64,000 bases of DNA from Leucosporidium creatinivorum (taxonomy: Eukaryota > Basidiomycota > Microbotryomycetes > Leucosporidiales > Leucosporidiaceae). A program made the position numbers and the translations under genes. A model generated the notes under the pieces. That model was not told the DNA's origin. It saw nothing but the letters and a program-made list of their open reading frames with translations, and did not search any database. Positions 1-10,142 of this stretch are shown here, one piece after another; positions within the stretch are counted from its first letter, which is position 1, and each line of letters begins with the position of its first letter. The stretch lies in the NCBI GenBank assembly GCA_001600635.1, contig BCKL01000007.1:1143343-1207342 (forward strand), in the 5' to 3' direction.

Positions 1-26
1 CCCCCTGAATAGACGGATTGGTGAGA

Positions 27-252
27 CTCTTGCTGGTCGAGAGTCATGAAGCAAGTCGCTTGGTCGCAGGACGACTGGTGCCGAGCTCGGCGTTGAATCG
101 CTGGTGACGAAATAAAACAGTGCTGCTCATTGAATGTTCGCCGAATCTAAGCGATTCCAAAATGTACGCTGGAGCATCGCAAGCATAGAGACCGTCTTGC
201 ACCCCCTCAGGAGTTCGGAGTGAGTCAGATAACCAGCTGGGCGCTCGCTGGC
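27..252. repeat. Diverged ~200 bp repeat, copy R1
   Basis: First of three related non-coding blocks (others near 688-876 and 1107-1333). Shared landmarks in order are GGTGCCGAG, a GAATCG-like block, CTGGAGCAT followed by an AGC-rich stretch, a GAGTGAGTCAG-like stretch, and a terminal CCAGCTSGGCGCTCGCTGG. It lies directly beside the decayed transporter exon copy at 261-625. No long conserved reading frame is shared between copies. Function unknown; it may be duplicated 3' flank of the transporter. Confidence 0.65.
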
Positions 253-260
253 CGCTCTAG

Positions 261-625
261 ATGGATCTTGTGCACGCGCTCGGCGTCGGCCTTGCCTTCT
301 CCACTGCCGAAGAAGACGCTGTCCATCTCTTTGAGAGACTATAGAAGCGAGGAGGTCAATACTTGCGCTGATGTCTGACGCCAATCGCGAGCTCGGCGGA
401 GGCGCCGAGGGCGGCTAGGAGGCGAAGGAGAGCTGTACTGACCTTGCCCCTGGTTTCTGGGAGAGCGAAAATTATCCATACTATTTTAAATAAAGGGGGA
501 AAGGTCAGCAAGATGCGCCAGCTCGAGAAGCACGCGAGAAGCAAGCGACCGAGCCCGAACGTACNGACGGCGATCACACAGAAGGCGAGGAAGAAGACGC
601 AGGCGGTGAGTTCGATGCCCTTTAG
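261..625 (-). pseudogene. Partial copy of the sugar-transporter terminal exons
   Basis: On the minus strand this block repeats the last coding exons and intervening introns of the transporter at 1417-4151. It matches ~1518-1847 almost base for base, introns included. Readable are the last membrane segment (FFLAFCVIAV), the PETRGK signature (PETKGK in the intact gene) and the start of the C-terminal tail. Differences from the intact gene: a 3-nt insertion giving an extra Phe in the tail, loss of the normal stop and 3' end, and about 27 nt inserted before FFLAFC. Upstream exons are absent, so it cannot encode a transporter. Intron identity implies a recent duplication. A single N lies at about 565. 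Misassembly of a near-identical repeat is possible. Confidence 0.75.
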
Positions 626-687
626 ATAGGTGCCGTGCAAGTTGATCTCGCCCGTCGAGGCTTTTAGCGGTTCCCGGCCCTTCACAG

Positions 688-876
688 AACGATGGGTGCC
701 GAATTCGGACTTAAATCGTTGGCGACAGATTGTAGCAAATCTGAGGAATCGATGTAAGTCGAGTGTGAACGAGAATGTCCGAGAACTATTCTGGAGCACA
801 GTAAGCGTGGTGGCCGTCTTAGTCCCTCTTAGAGCTCTTTCAGTGAGACTTGCAGCTCGGCGCTCGCTGACCTTCC
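688..876. repeat. Diverged ~200 bp repeat, copy R2
   Basis: Second copy of the block described at 27-252. It is recognisable from GGTGCCGAATTCGG, AAATCGTTGGCGACA, CTGGAGCACAGTAAGC, GCCGTCTT and a final CAGCTCGGCGCTCGCTG. It lies between the decayed transporter exons and copy R3. The remaining bases at 626-687 and 877-1106 hold no gene I can support. Confidence 0.6.
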
Positions 877-1106
877 TCCTTGAGAGGCCATTGTTGCTGA
901 CGCCTGGACGTTCTGCACCGCCGAGTACTTGCTGCGTCTCTCGTTGGTGCTTTTGCTAGCAGGGGATGAAGAGAGCGGTGTATTGGGCATCACGTGGTGC
1001 TTCTCGGCTTAGGTTTCATGAGTTGAGCGCTTCTCACTCGAGCGCGTTCGACTCTCCGGCCTTGCGTTTAGTTCTTCGTTGGTCAGATAAATGGTATTGC
1101 AGGGCG

Positions 1107-1333
1107 TCTCGCTGGTCGAGCTTCGTCAAAACACTTGCGCTTTCGCTGGGCAATAGGTGCCGAGTTCTGAGTGGAATCGTGTGTGGTGGGAAGTGCAGCA
1201 GTGTTGGGCGATCGATGTTGAACAAGTACAAGTGTGGACATCCGAGATACACTCTAGAGCATAGCGAGCGTTGCGTGGGTGGGAGTCTCTCGAAGCTCTT
1301 GAAGTGAGACGACCAGCTCGGCGCTCGCTGGCA
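1107..1333. repeat. Diverged ~200 bp repeat, copy R3
   Basis: Third copy of the block. Shared stretches are GGTGCCGAGTTC, GAATCG, CTCTAGAGCATAGCGAGCG, AGTGAGACGACCAGCTCGG and GCGCTCGCTGG. It lies 84 bp from the stop codon of the intact transporter, on its 3' side, so it is 3' flank or part of the 3' UTR. R1 has the same position relative to the decayed exon copy, so repeat plus exons look like one duplicated unit. Confidence 0.6.
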
Positions 1334-1416
1334 ACTTGAGAAAGCCCGAGACGATGGATGCAGTGTTACGATTAGATCCGACGAATATACCCCTCTATAA
1401 TCCTTTTAGACCAAGT

Positions 1417-4151
1417 TTAGACCAAGTCACGCTTCTCGTTGTACTGGTGCACCTTGGCCGACATGGTGGAAGGATCCTCGAGGATGTCGAGCTTGTTCGC
1501 GGCGAGGAGCTCGTTCTGGATCCTGTGCATGCGCTCGGCGTCGGCCTTGCCTTCTCCACTGCCGAAGACGCTGTCCATCTCTTCGAGAGACTATAGAAGC
1601 GAGGAGGTCAATATTTGCGCTGATGTCTGACGCCAATCGCGCGCTCGGCGGAGGCGCCGAGGGCGGCTAGGAGGCGAAGGAGAGCTGTACTGACCTTGCC
1701 CTTGGTTTCTGGGAGAGCGAAAATTATCCATACTATTTTAAATAAAGGGGGAAAGGTCAGCAAGATGCGCCAGCTCGAGAAGCACGCGAGAAGCAAGCGA
1801 CCGAGCCCGAACGTACCGACGGCGATCACACAGAAGGCGAGGAAGAATAAATAAGTTCCAAAAGTAATGCGCTCCAGCATGATAGGGACCACAATCGAAA
1901 CGCCGAAATTGGTTGCTGAGTGCAGAAAGCAGGAAACAAGAGAAGTCAGCGCGAGGTGACTGCTTCGGCGAAGGCTCTGAAGACTCACCCCAGTTGGCCG
2001 AGGCGCCGAAACTGGTACCGTGCGCCCTAGTGGACAGAGGGAAGATCTCCGAGATGACAGTCCACGAGACGGGTCCCCAGGAAGCTCCGAAGCCGGCGAC
2101 GTCTGCGAAGCGAGAGAAGGTCAGCTCAGAGATGCGCTGCTGATCCGCGGAGCTCATCTCCAGCTCGGCTACACAAGAAAAGAAAACACTTACACAACCA
2201 TATGAAGACGACGCACGTCCACGCAGGGCCCTGGTGCGATCCCCAGTCGGACTGGAATGAGGCGACGAGAGCCGCAACGATGATCAAACAGCTTCCCATG
2301 ATGGCGGATCCAATGAGAAGGAGAGGCTTCCTTCCAATCTTGTCAATGACGGCGATGGCGGGGAAGGTCGAGATGATGAAGATGACTGAAGCGAAACGAG
2401 TAGAAGTAAAGGTCAGCTCGGCGAAGATCTCGGTGCTCAGAGGTCAACTCACTGCCGACGACACCCGATGCGAGGAGGGAGGTGGTCTTGCCGGAGAGTC
2501 CCAATCCTCCGAAGATGGTAGGAGCGTAGTAGATCTGCGAGGCGAGGCAGCGGAACGACAGTTAGCGCCGAAGCGAGAGCTTCCCACCGCCGAGACGAGC
2601 GAGAGCATGTTGAGAGCATGTCGAGAGCATGTCGACAGTACGTCACAAGCATGGGGACACTACTCACGATGCAATCGATACCTGTGCGAGAGCGTAGAGG
2701 TCAGCAAGAGCCCGAAATTCGAAAGCCGAGAGCTCCGCCGGCTTACCGGTCATTTGTTGGAAGAACTGCATGAGACCAGCTGTCGAGGTCCTCTTGAACA
2801 TTGAACGAGTTGTGAAAAGACGACCGAAAGTGAGGAGCTGGAGTTGGGCCTGTGAGGGGACAGAACGTCAGTGAACGAACCTCGGCGCTTCCAATGAGTC
2901 TCGCTTCGCTCACCTTGATGACCCAAGCCGACTTGTTCGAGTTGGCCACCCAAGGGTAGCGCTCAGCGTTGATCTCGGCTTCGAAAGCGGCCTCGGCGCG
3001 AATCTCGAGCATCTGCGAGGACGGGCGAGTCAGCGAAAGGGCCTGAACCTTGGCGACCGATCAGCTCGGCGAAGAGGGAAGGTGCTCACCTCAATCTTGA
3101 TGAGCTCGTCGTCGATGGGTCGGTTGCGAATCCAGGCGAGCGACTTGGCAGCCTCGTCGAAACGTCCTTCTCCGGCGAGCCAGCGAGGCGAGTAGGGCAG
3201 GTAGAAGATGCACGCTACCAGGAGGAGGAGAGCAGGAACACCTTGGATGGCAAGACAGAGCCTCCAGGAAACCGAGTTGGTGTCGCTGATGTAGTTGGTG
3301 CCGTACCCACTGTTGAAGGGCAGGAGGGAGAACACGAGGTCAGCGCCGAGCTGGGAGGGACGGGACAAGTCCGGGTTGGAGAGAGGGGAGGTGTAGGGAG
3401 GTATACGGCGGTGTAGATAAATTCGACTTGCACCCAATAAGAGATAGCGATTCCGGTGACGATAGCGAGTTGCTGGATGCTCACGACGGTTCCGCGAAGC
3501 TCGGGAGGAGAGATTTCGGAGTTGTACAAGGGGATAGCGGCGGAGAGACCTCCTACTGCCCAGCCAATGAGGAATCGGCCGCCGAAGAACCACGTGTCAC
3601 TCATGGCGGCAGTGGTGATAGCTGTGCCGAGCAAGCACATGCAGGCGCCGAAGAGGAGAGCCCAGCGACGACTGAGGACATCACAAGTGTCTGTAAAGGT
3701 GCCCAATAATGGTCAGCGAGGTCCAACATCGGATTCAGGAAATGACTTACAGCCGTTGATGAGAGCGCCAACCCAGCCTCCTGCACCGAGAAGTGACACA
3801 GACCATCCCTTGTAGCTAGCCGAGCTGGTGATGTGCGCGAAGGCGGGATCGCTGGTGAAGGAAGGCATGACGAGGACTTGGGAGTAGGCTCCTTGCTCGT
3901 AACCGTAGCAGAGAGCGCCGAGGGTGGTGCACATGGCGAGCGCCAAAAGACGAGGTTGACGAACGAGTCCAGCGAGTCCGGTACTACGAGTAGGAGGAGG
4001 AGGTCAGGTTGAGTTCTATACACTCCTCCATTACTCGTCGCGCGCTCGCGCGAAGCTCGAAGACTTACGGGCCAGAGAGGGAAGCGCGGCGCTGGGCGAG
4101 CTCGTCGAGGGTAACGTCCATCGCCGTTTCGGGAGAGTACTTGTCCGACAT
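1417..4151 (-). CDS. MFS sugar transporter (sugar porter family)
   Basis: Twelve-helix plasma-membrane sugar porter split into at least ten exons. The start is ATG at 4149-4151 (MSDKYSPETAMDV); the stop is TAA at 1417-1419. Family marks in order: GYEQGAYSQVLVMPSF after the first membrane segment, SRRWALLFGA, GRFLIGWAVGG with PLYNSEISPPELRG, SPRWL, DKIGRKPLLLIG, an ASWGPVSW helix, and PETKGKSLEEMDSVF at the C-terminus. Substrate cannot be read from sequence. Two splicing oddities: the intron at 3310-3431 starts with GC (GCAAGT), and residues G-I-D-C-I depend on a 14-nt exon at 2668-2681. The helix IIFALPETKGK and tail exons were duplicated downstream. A 12-nt direct repeat (TTGGTCTAAA) spans the stop. 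Fold confidence is high; some exon edges are approximate. Confidence 0.9.
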
Positions 4152-5599
4152 GGCTGAACGAAGCAAGAGGTGTCGAGCTGCGAGGAAGGTGCCCCTTTGG
4201 AGAAACGAGCGGAGAGGAGGAAGGAGAGAGTGGAGGAGCGCGAAGAGACGATTTTAGGGCGAGCGGGGGGAGCGGGCCACCATTGTTGTGCAGCAGCAGA
4301 GGTTTTTTCTAATAACATGTGACGTGCCGGAGCGAGTTAACGGAAGTGTACGGAGAAGAGAATCGGAGCTAAAAAGCCCGGGCCTTCGGCTTGGCCTTGT
4401 GAACCGCGCATCAAGACGTGGGCGCTGGCAGGGATGGCAAGCCTGCACCTTGGTACGAAACGCATCGATGGAGACTAAGTCCGAGGTTTGTTTGCCCGCC
4501 GTACGATCGGAGCACCCCCGTCGACCTCCGGCCGGCACTCGGGAGCTCGGTGAGCTGCTCAGACCGGAATTCGATCCTCCTCCTGCAGGTCAACAGGCTC
4601 GATCCACAGCTGAGGTCGAGGCGAATGTCGACGGGCTGTTGCTTGGTGCCGAAAGCGACGAGGCAAACCGCGAGCCGCGACGAGACGAGCGCCGAACTTG
4701 CCCACACTTCCGCAAGTTCTGCAGCTTTGCCGATGGCGAGGGTTTCCGCCGAGACATCGCGAGGGGCACGCTCGGCGCTGTAGGTAGCCGGGTGCACTCT
4801 CCCAGCCTCTGCAGCTTCCTCGACTCCACCGAGGCGATCGACCTCAGCCCCTTCAGCCAGCCTTGACCCTCCTGCCCAAGAGACAACTCGACGAGCTCCC
4901 TGCCAGCACCAGCTCACGCTTTGGAACTCACGTAAGACCTCAGTAGCTCAACCAATCCCATCTGTGATACCACCACTGCAATACGACCCTTGCGGCCCTC
5001 GTCTGCACCGAATGGCGAAGCGAGTCGTGGAAGTCAAACACTCGACGAGCGATTGAGGAAGTCGGGAGCATGCCCTGGCGGGAGGGGAAGGCACCAGGTG
5101 GTCTAGTGGAGCAGTATTAGCTGCTGTTGCTCTGCGAGAGTCGAGTAAGGAGCTGGGAGCGAGGGACAGTCCGGGAGTGGATCCCGAGACGGGCGCCGAG
5201 AAATGCTGTTGAACAGCGACCGGAAGATGTTCGATGGTGAGGGTATGTGCATTGTAGCAAGACAAGTCAGGTGTGGAGGAGGGAGAGCCACAGCAGGGTG
5301 ATGCCGACCGGAGTCGCCGCCAAGGAGTTCGGCCCAGATCTCGCTGAACCCGTGCTCCACTTCAACGCCGAAAGGTGTCAACTCTCGTAGTAGGAAGCAT
5401 CCTAAATCACGGAGCTCGAGTAGCAGCTGAGAATAGCCAATCAGCAGCTGTAGTCAGCGCTCCCCTCAAAGCTTGGCGAGAGTTCGGCGACGGTGTAGGC
5501 TGCGGCGACCCACTGCGAGCCTGAGCTCGCCGCGAAGCCTCACTCCAGCAGTGTCAAGTCCACAGAGCACAGTAAGATAGTAGCATACTGTTGGATAAT
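4152..5599. other. Long intergenic region upstream of the transporter
   Basis: This 1.45 kb stretch lies between the transporter start and the stop of the first reductase, both minus strand, so it should hold the transporter promoter and the reductase 3' UTR. Open frames exist on both strands (for example about 4288-4866 plus and 4411-4917 minus), but none shows a recognisable domain, consistent splice signals or a paralogue in the window. I see no gene here. Confidence 0.5.
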
Positions 5600-6848
5600 C
5601 TACACGTCAACCGCCTCCCACACACTCGTCTCGAGGTCTTTCCACTCCGCGCCGAGCTCTCTCAGAATGGCCGTAGCCTTGCTTGTATCGACGGTGCTCT
5701 CATCTCGTGCGCTTTGGAAGTCGGCTGGGAAGGTTTTTTCCGGGAAGCGAGCCCGAAAGATTGAGAGGATCTGATCCCAGTTGAAGGAGGAGGAGGTCGT
5801 CCACAGGCGCGCGGAGCCGACCGAGGGGAGGGTGAGGGCGCCGAGATGGACGAGAGCAGTGTCGGTGGCGTTCACGAATTGCTCTAGAATAAACACAGAG
5901 GTCAGCTGAGCTCCAAGGGATGTGGTCGAAGTGCAAGACTTGCGAGGAGCGATCGTCTCGGCGGTCGATTTGTCGCCGCCGAACAAAGCCTTTGTCCAGC
6001 CTGCTGTTGCCGTGAGATGGCCTTCCGGATCCAGCAGCTCGCCAATCACCATTGCTGGTAAGACGGTGTTGAGCTCAAAGTGTGGCTATGCACGAAAGGC
6101 TCAGCGAACGGGTCAGGAAAGCTCGGCGCACAATCGCTCACCTTCTCCACTTCCATGAACTCCCAAGCAGCCCGCTCTGCCTCCGCCTTGGAGGCACAGT
6201 ATACCTGATATCCCTTCGTCGGATCATCTGAGGGCAGCTCCCTGGCCAGTCGACTCGCCTCGGCGTTCCAAGTCGTCTCGTCGAGGTGGACCGAGGAGGG
6301 CGTGCCGCTCATAAAATGCGAGATCCCAGCGGCCGTCGAGCTAGTGTAGACAAAGCGCTCGATACTCGTAACTCGAGATGCTGAGCGAAGGAGGTTGGTG
6401 ACCATCGAGACGACGGGAGAGATGACCTGCTCGGGGTCGGCGCTGAAGCCGGTGACCGTGGCGAGATGAGCCACAGCAGATACGCCTGGTCGAGTGGAAG
6501 TAGGAGAAGTATCAATCTGACTGCTCTGCTTTCAATCTCATCGCGACTTACCTTGCAAAGCTTCGTCGGCCGCTCCCTCCTTGACCAAGTCCTCGACCAC
6601 TCGGCTTTCGAAGAGGCCAGGAAACTGCGCCATCCACTTCTTTTGGAGGAAGGCGATATGCTCCTTAGATCGAGAAGTCCCTCTCACTTGGTACCCAGCT
6701 CTCATGAGCGCCTCAGACACGTGCGAAGCGAGAAAGCCCTGCGCCGAGAGTCAGCGAGCGGAAAGGGGGCGAGGCAGGCGAGAAAGCTCACATCTGCGCC
6801 GGTTACTAGCACGATCGCACCTGGTTCTAAGATACTTGAAGTAGACAT
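5600..6848 (-). CDS. NAD(P)-dependent reductase, extended SDR (Gre2/cinnamoyl-CoA reductase-like), paralogue A
   Basis: Cytosolic extended short-chain dehydrogenase that would reduce a carbonyl with NAD(P)H. It starts MSTSSILEPGAIVLVTGAD; the nucleotide-binding loop TGADGFLASHV is completed across the first intron. Further marks: SRSKEH (possible NADPH preference), VYTSSTAAG with the catalytic Ser region, YCASK as the Tyr-x-x-x-Lys motif, and HFELNTVLPAMVIGE in the substrate domain. It ends WEAVDV-TAG. Five exons; the last intron (5884-5943) uses a GC donor (C|GCAAGT) where the neighbouring paralogue has GT. Paralogue B lies 211 bp upstream in the same orientation, a tandem duplication. The substrate is not predictable; Gre2-type methylglyoxal or ketone reduction is the closest comparison. 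Confidence 0.85.
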
Positions 6849-7059
6849 GATGCAGCAGCGAGCGAGAGAAAAGAGAGCAGGCGAGCGATAAGTGGAAGCT
6901 GGGAGCCCGAGCCGAGCGCCGAACTTCCGAGCCGAAACTACCTTTCTCTCACGCTCTTGCCGAGATCGAGAGCTGGAACAGGGCACAGATTGTTGATTGC
7001 TAAACTGACCACTGATTGAACTACTTCCAAGTCCTCTACTCACGACCTTCCAGGCTCCG

Positions 7060-8328
7060 CTACTCGCGACCGACGAGCTGCTCGAGCGAGGCCTCGAGTC
7101 CCGTCCACCTTTCCTGTCCAAACGCCTTAAGGATGGCGGTTCCTTTCGTAGTGTCGACGACGCTGAGGTCCGTGCCCGAGTTGGCGTCGTCGGAGAAGGT
7201 GCGCGAGGGATGGAGCTTGCGGAAGACGGCGGAGATGTCGTCGAGGTTGCAGGGAGCGGCGGCCCCCCAAATGCGAGAGGAGGAGACAGAGGGGAGGGTG
7301 AGAGCTCCGAGGTGGATGAGACCGATGTCCTGAGTGTTGACAAAGTACTCTGCGCGAGGACAGAAGTGGGTGAGCGGCGCCGAGAGCAGCAATCCATCGC
7401 CGAACTTACGAGCCGGGATCGAGGCGAAGAAGCTCGGCTTGCCCTCGAACCAATCACGAGTCCAGCCAGCGGTAGAGTTGGCTTGGCCGGCCTCGTCGAG
7501 GATCCGGCCGACGGCGTAGTAGGGGAGCACGGTGTTGAACTCGAAGGAGGGCTGCGGCTCGGCGAAGGGAAGTCAGCGAGCGAAACTAAGACGAACATGA
7601 CTGGTGAGGATCGACAGTAGTCGTCTCACCTTGTTCTCGGCCATCCACGACCAAGCCTCACGCTCAGCGAGCGTCTTACTTGCCGCATAGACAGCGAAGC
7701 CCCTCTGCGGGTCATCCTCGGGCATGGTCTTGACCGCCTCGACGATGGCATCGTTCCAAGTAGTCTCGTCGATGAAGATTTCGGGCACGTCGGGGGTGGG
7801 CATCTGACCGGCGGTGGACGAACTGGTGAGGACGACCCTCTTGATCCCGGGGAACATGGCAGCCGACTTGAGAACGTTGAGGGTCATTTTGACAGTAGGG
7901 GGAACAACCTCGTCGTAGTTGATGCTGAAGTTGACGACGGAGGCGATGTGAGCGACGGCGGAGACGCCTAATGAAGAAATTAGCTCGGCGATGGCTAAGA
8001 TCGCTCTGGCAGAGGCAGGCTCACCCTCCATCGCCTCTTCAAGGGCACCCTCGACAAGAAGATCTTTGACGACAACTATCTCGAACTTGTCGGCACCGTA
8101 GATGTCGTCCCATCGCTTCTTGAGGGCGGCGAGCTTCTCCGCCGAGCGAGTGGTTCCGCGAACCTTGTAGCCAGCTTTGAGGAGTTGCTCGACGGTGTGG
8201 GAGGCGATGAGGCCCTATTAACTCGTTTGGTGTCAGCTGTATGTCAGAACAATGCCGAGCAAGGGCAAACTCACGTTGGCGCCGGTAACGAGGGCGAGAG
8301 CCGAGGGCGAGAGAACTGAGGCGGGCAT
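7060..8328 (-). CDS. NAD(P)-dependent reductase, extended SDR (Gre2-like), paralogue B
   Basis: Paralogue of the reductase at 5600-6848, with the same five-exon layout. It starts MPASVLSPSALALVTGAN; the glycine loop TGANGLIASHT is completed across intron 1. Other marks are RGTTRSAEK (possible NADPH binding), VVLTSSSTAG, YAASK (catalytic Tyr-x-x-x-Lys) and FEFNTVLPYYAVGRIL. The protein ends LEQLVGRE-TAG. All introns have GT donors and CTGAC-type branch sites, including the one homologous to the GC-AG intron of paralogue A. It is divergent from an alpha/beta hydrolase with 185 bp between the start codons, so co-expression is plausible. A two-step conversion by hydrolase and reductase is inference only. 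Confidence 0.87.
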
Positions 8329-8513
8329 TGAGAGTGGTGTAGGCGAGTTGAGCGAAGGTAAGTGAGATGTAAGAGAGAGAGAGAGCAGCGTGATAATGTC
8401 GCTCTTTGTACCCGACCGCATGACTACTCGCACGCAGTTCCCGAGTTCCGCCTCTTGGCTTACACCCTTCCGCCTCAGCTTCGATTACATAGCTCATCTC
8501 GGACTGACGCAAC
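8329..8513. promoter_or_regulatory. Divergent promoter, reductase B / alpha-beta hydrolase
   Basis: Only 185 bp separate the two start codons, so both promoters must lie here or overlap the 5' UTRs. It contains a GA-rich run (AGAGAGAGAGAG near 8373). No clear TATA box was seen. Confidence 0.6.
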
Positions 8514-9940
8514 ATGGCTGAGCACTCGACTACAGAGGCTTACGTGTACAAGACCTCGGGGGATGTGTCACACAAGGTCGACGTGCACTTGCCTGAGTAA
8601 GTACAGCTCCAGGACAGCGTCACTACTCTGATCGCGATCCTCCTGCACAGCATCACCAAGTTCGGTATCGTAGCAGCACTCAGTCGGCAGATCATGCAGC
8701 AAGCGTCTGGCAAGGCCTTCAACAATGATACACCGGATCACTCACTGCCTGTGCTCGTTTTCTGGCACGGAGGAGGAATGGTTGGAGGGAATCGCGAGTC
8801 TTGGTTGCCTCAGTGGCTGTTCAGTGAGTGTCCGCTAAACCACGATACTCCTATGATGCTGACCTGCATGCTACAGAGGACGCTCTCGACGCTGGTTTCG
8901 CCGTCGTTCGTCGATACGCTCCGCTCGAAAGCTCGGCGCCGAGCTGACTCCCTCTCACTCGCGCAGATCTCGGCCGACTACACCCTACTTACACCCAGGA
9001 CCGCGCACGACACGCTCGAGGACGTCAAGGACCTCTTCGCATGGGTTCGGGACGACCTGAACCCCCTCCTCGCCGGAGCTCGTTCCCAGCATCTCATCAA
9101 CACCTCCAAGATTGCTGTATCGGGTGCTTCTGCTGGCGGCTACCTTGCTTACCTCTCGGTGAGGTCTTCTTGCCGTCCCTGCTTACCTCGAGCCTCTCGC
9201 TGACCTCGGTTCGGCCCTCCCTCAGGCAACTAAAGTCGAGCCTCGACCAAAAGCTCTCGCTCAAATCTACGCCATGGGAGGAGACTACCTTACCGAGCAC
9301 TACTTCAAGCCGAAAACCGTAAGCTCGCTACTGGCTCGAGCGACTGAGTCGAGCTCGACTGACCTTCCACTTTCGCAGGCGCCGTTCTGCAACAACGAGC
9401 CGCTCATTGAGGACAGCAGCATCTTCAACTCCATCATCAACGCACCACCGAGTACTCGCATCGTCCGAACAGGCGTCGATCACGCAAAGGTGCGCCTTTC
9501 CACACCGCCGAGCTCTTGCACCTCATCGCTTACCTTCCCTTCCACAGGAGCCACGGTTACGCTACTTCACTTGGCTACTCCAAGAAGGTACCTACCTCGA
9601 CGCTCTCACGGGCGAAGCAGGCCTCAGCAAGAAGCTCCTCGCCCTCGGCACCGAAGAACGTATCGCCGCCATCCCCGCTACAGCCACCGCCCTCTTCCCC
9701 CAACTCGCATCCATCGGCTCCGACTTTCCCCCAATGATCTCAATCCACGGCACTGGCGACGAGGCTGTATTGGTGGACGAGTCGCGCGCTTTCGCCGAGC
9801 AGGTTCGTAAGGCGGGCGTGGAGGCGGAGGAGGTTGAGCTGGAGGGAGCCAACCATGCGTTTGACCTCGGCTACAAGAGCTCCAAGGAGCGGGCTGGGTT
9901 GGAGAAGGTCGTGCCGTTCTTGTTGAGGCATCTGCAATAG
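8514..9940 (+). CDS. Alpha/beta hydrolase (esterase/lipase, HSL-like)
   Basis: Predicted cytosolic carboxylic-ester hydrolase, starting MAEHSTTEAYVYKTSG. Visible are the oxyanion motif HGGGMVGG, the nucleophile elbow GASAGG (catalytic Ser), HGTGDEAVLVDES carrying the likely catalytic Asp, and EGANHAFDLG with the catalytic His. Order and spacing fit the hormone-sensitive-lipase esterase type. Seven exons; ends LLRHLQ-TAG. One join (GFAV to ISADY, about 8905-8965) requires the weak donor GTTCGT, but the intron keeps a GAGCTGAC branch site and a CAG acceptor and gives the expected beta-strand. No signal peptide is evident. It shares a promoter region with reductase B. The natural substrate is unknown. 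Confidence 0.87.
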
Positions 9941-10142
9941 ATTGGGAGGCCGCGGCCGACCTGAAAGAGGAGGCGCCGACATTAGCGACGAGAGGCTTAT
10001 GTAGCTGAGCAGCAGCAGACAGAGATCACCGAGAAACTCAATGCAACGAACACCGCTGCTCTACAATGCAGCACAGTCAAGAACTGGAGTTGGCGAAGTC
10101 GCCCGAGCGGGCTCATCGCGCTTCTCTCGCATCTCCCACGAC

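Noticed and set aside
4288-4917. Overlapping open frames on both strands upstream of the transporter
   Set aside because: No recognisable motif, no supporting splice sites, and stop-free runs of this length are common at this GC content.
5600-9940. Secondary-metabolite gene cluster
   Set aside because: Two reductases, a hydrolase and a transporter are adjacent, but there is no backbone enzyme (PKS, NRPS or terpene synthase) or pathway regulator nearby. A tandem duplication of a catabolic reductase explains the grouping.
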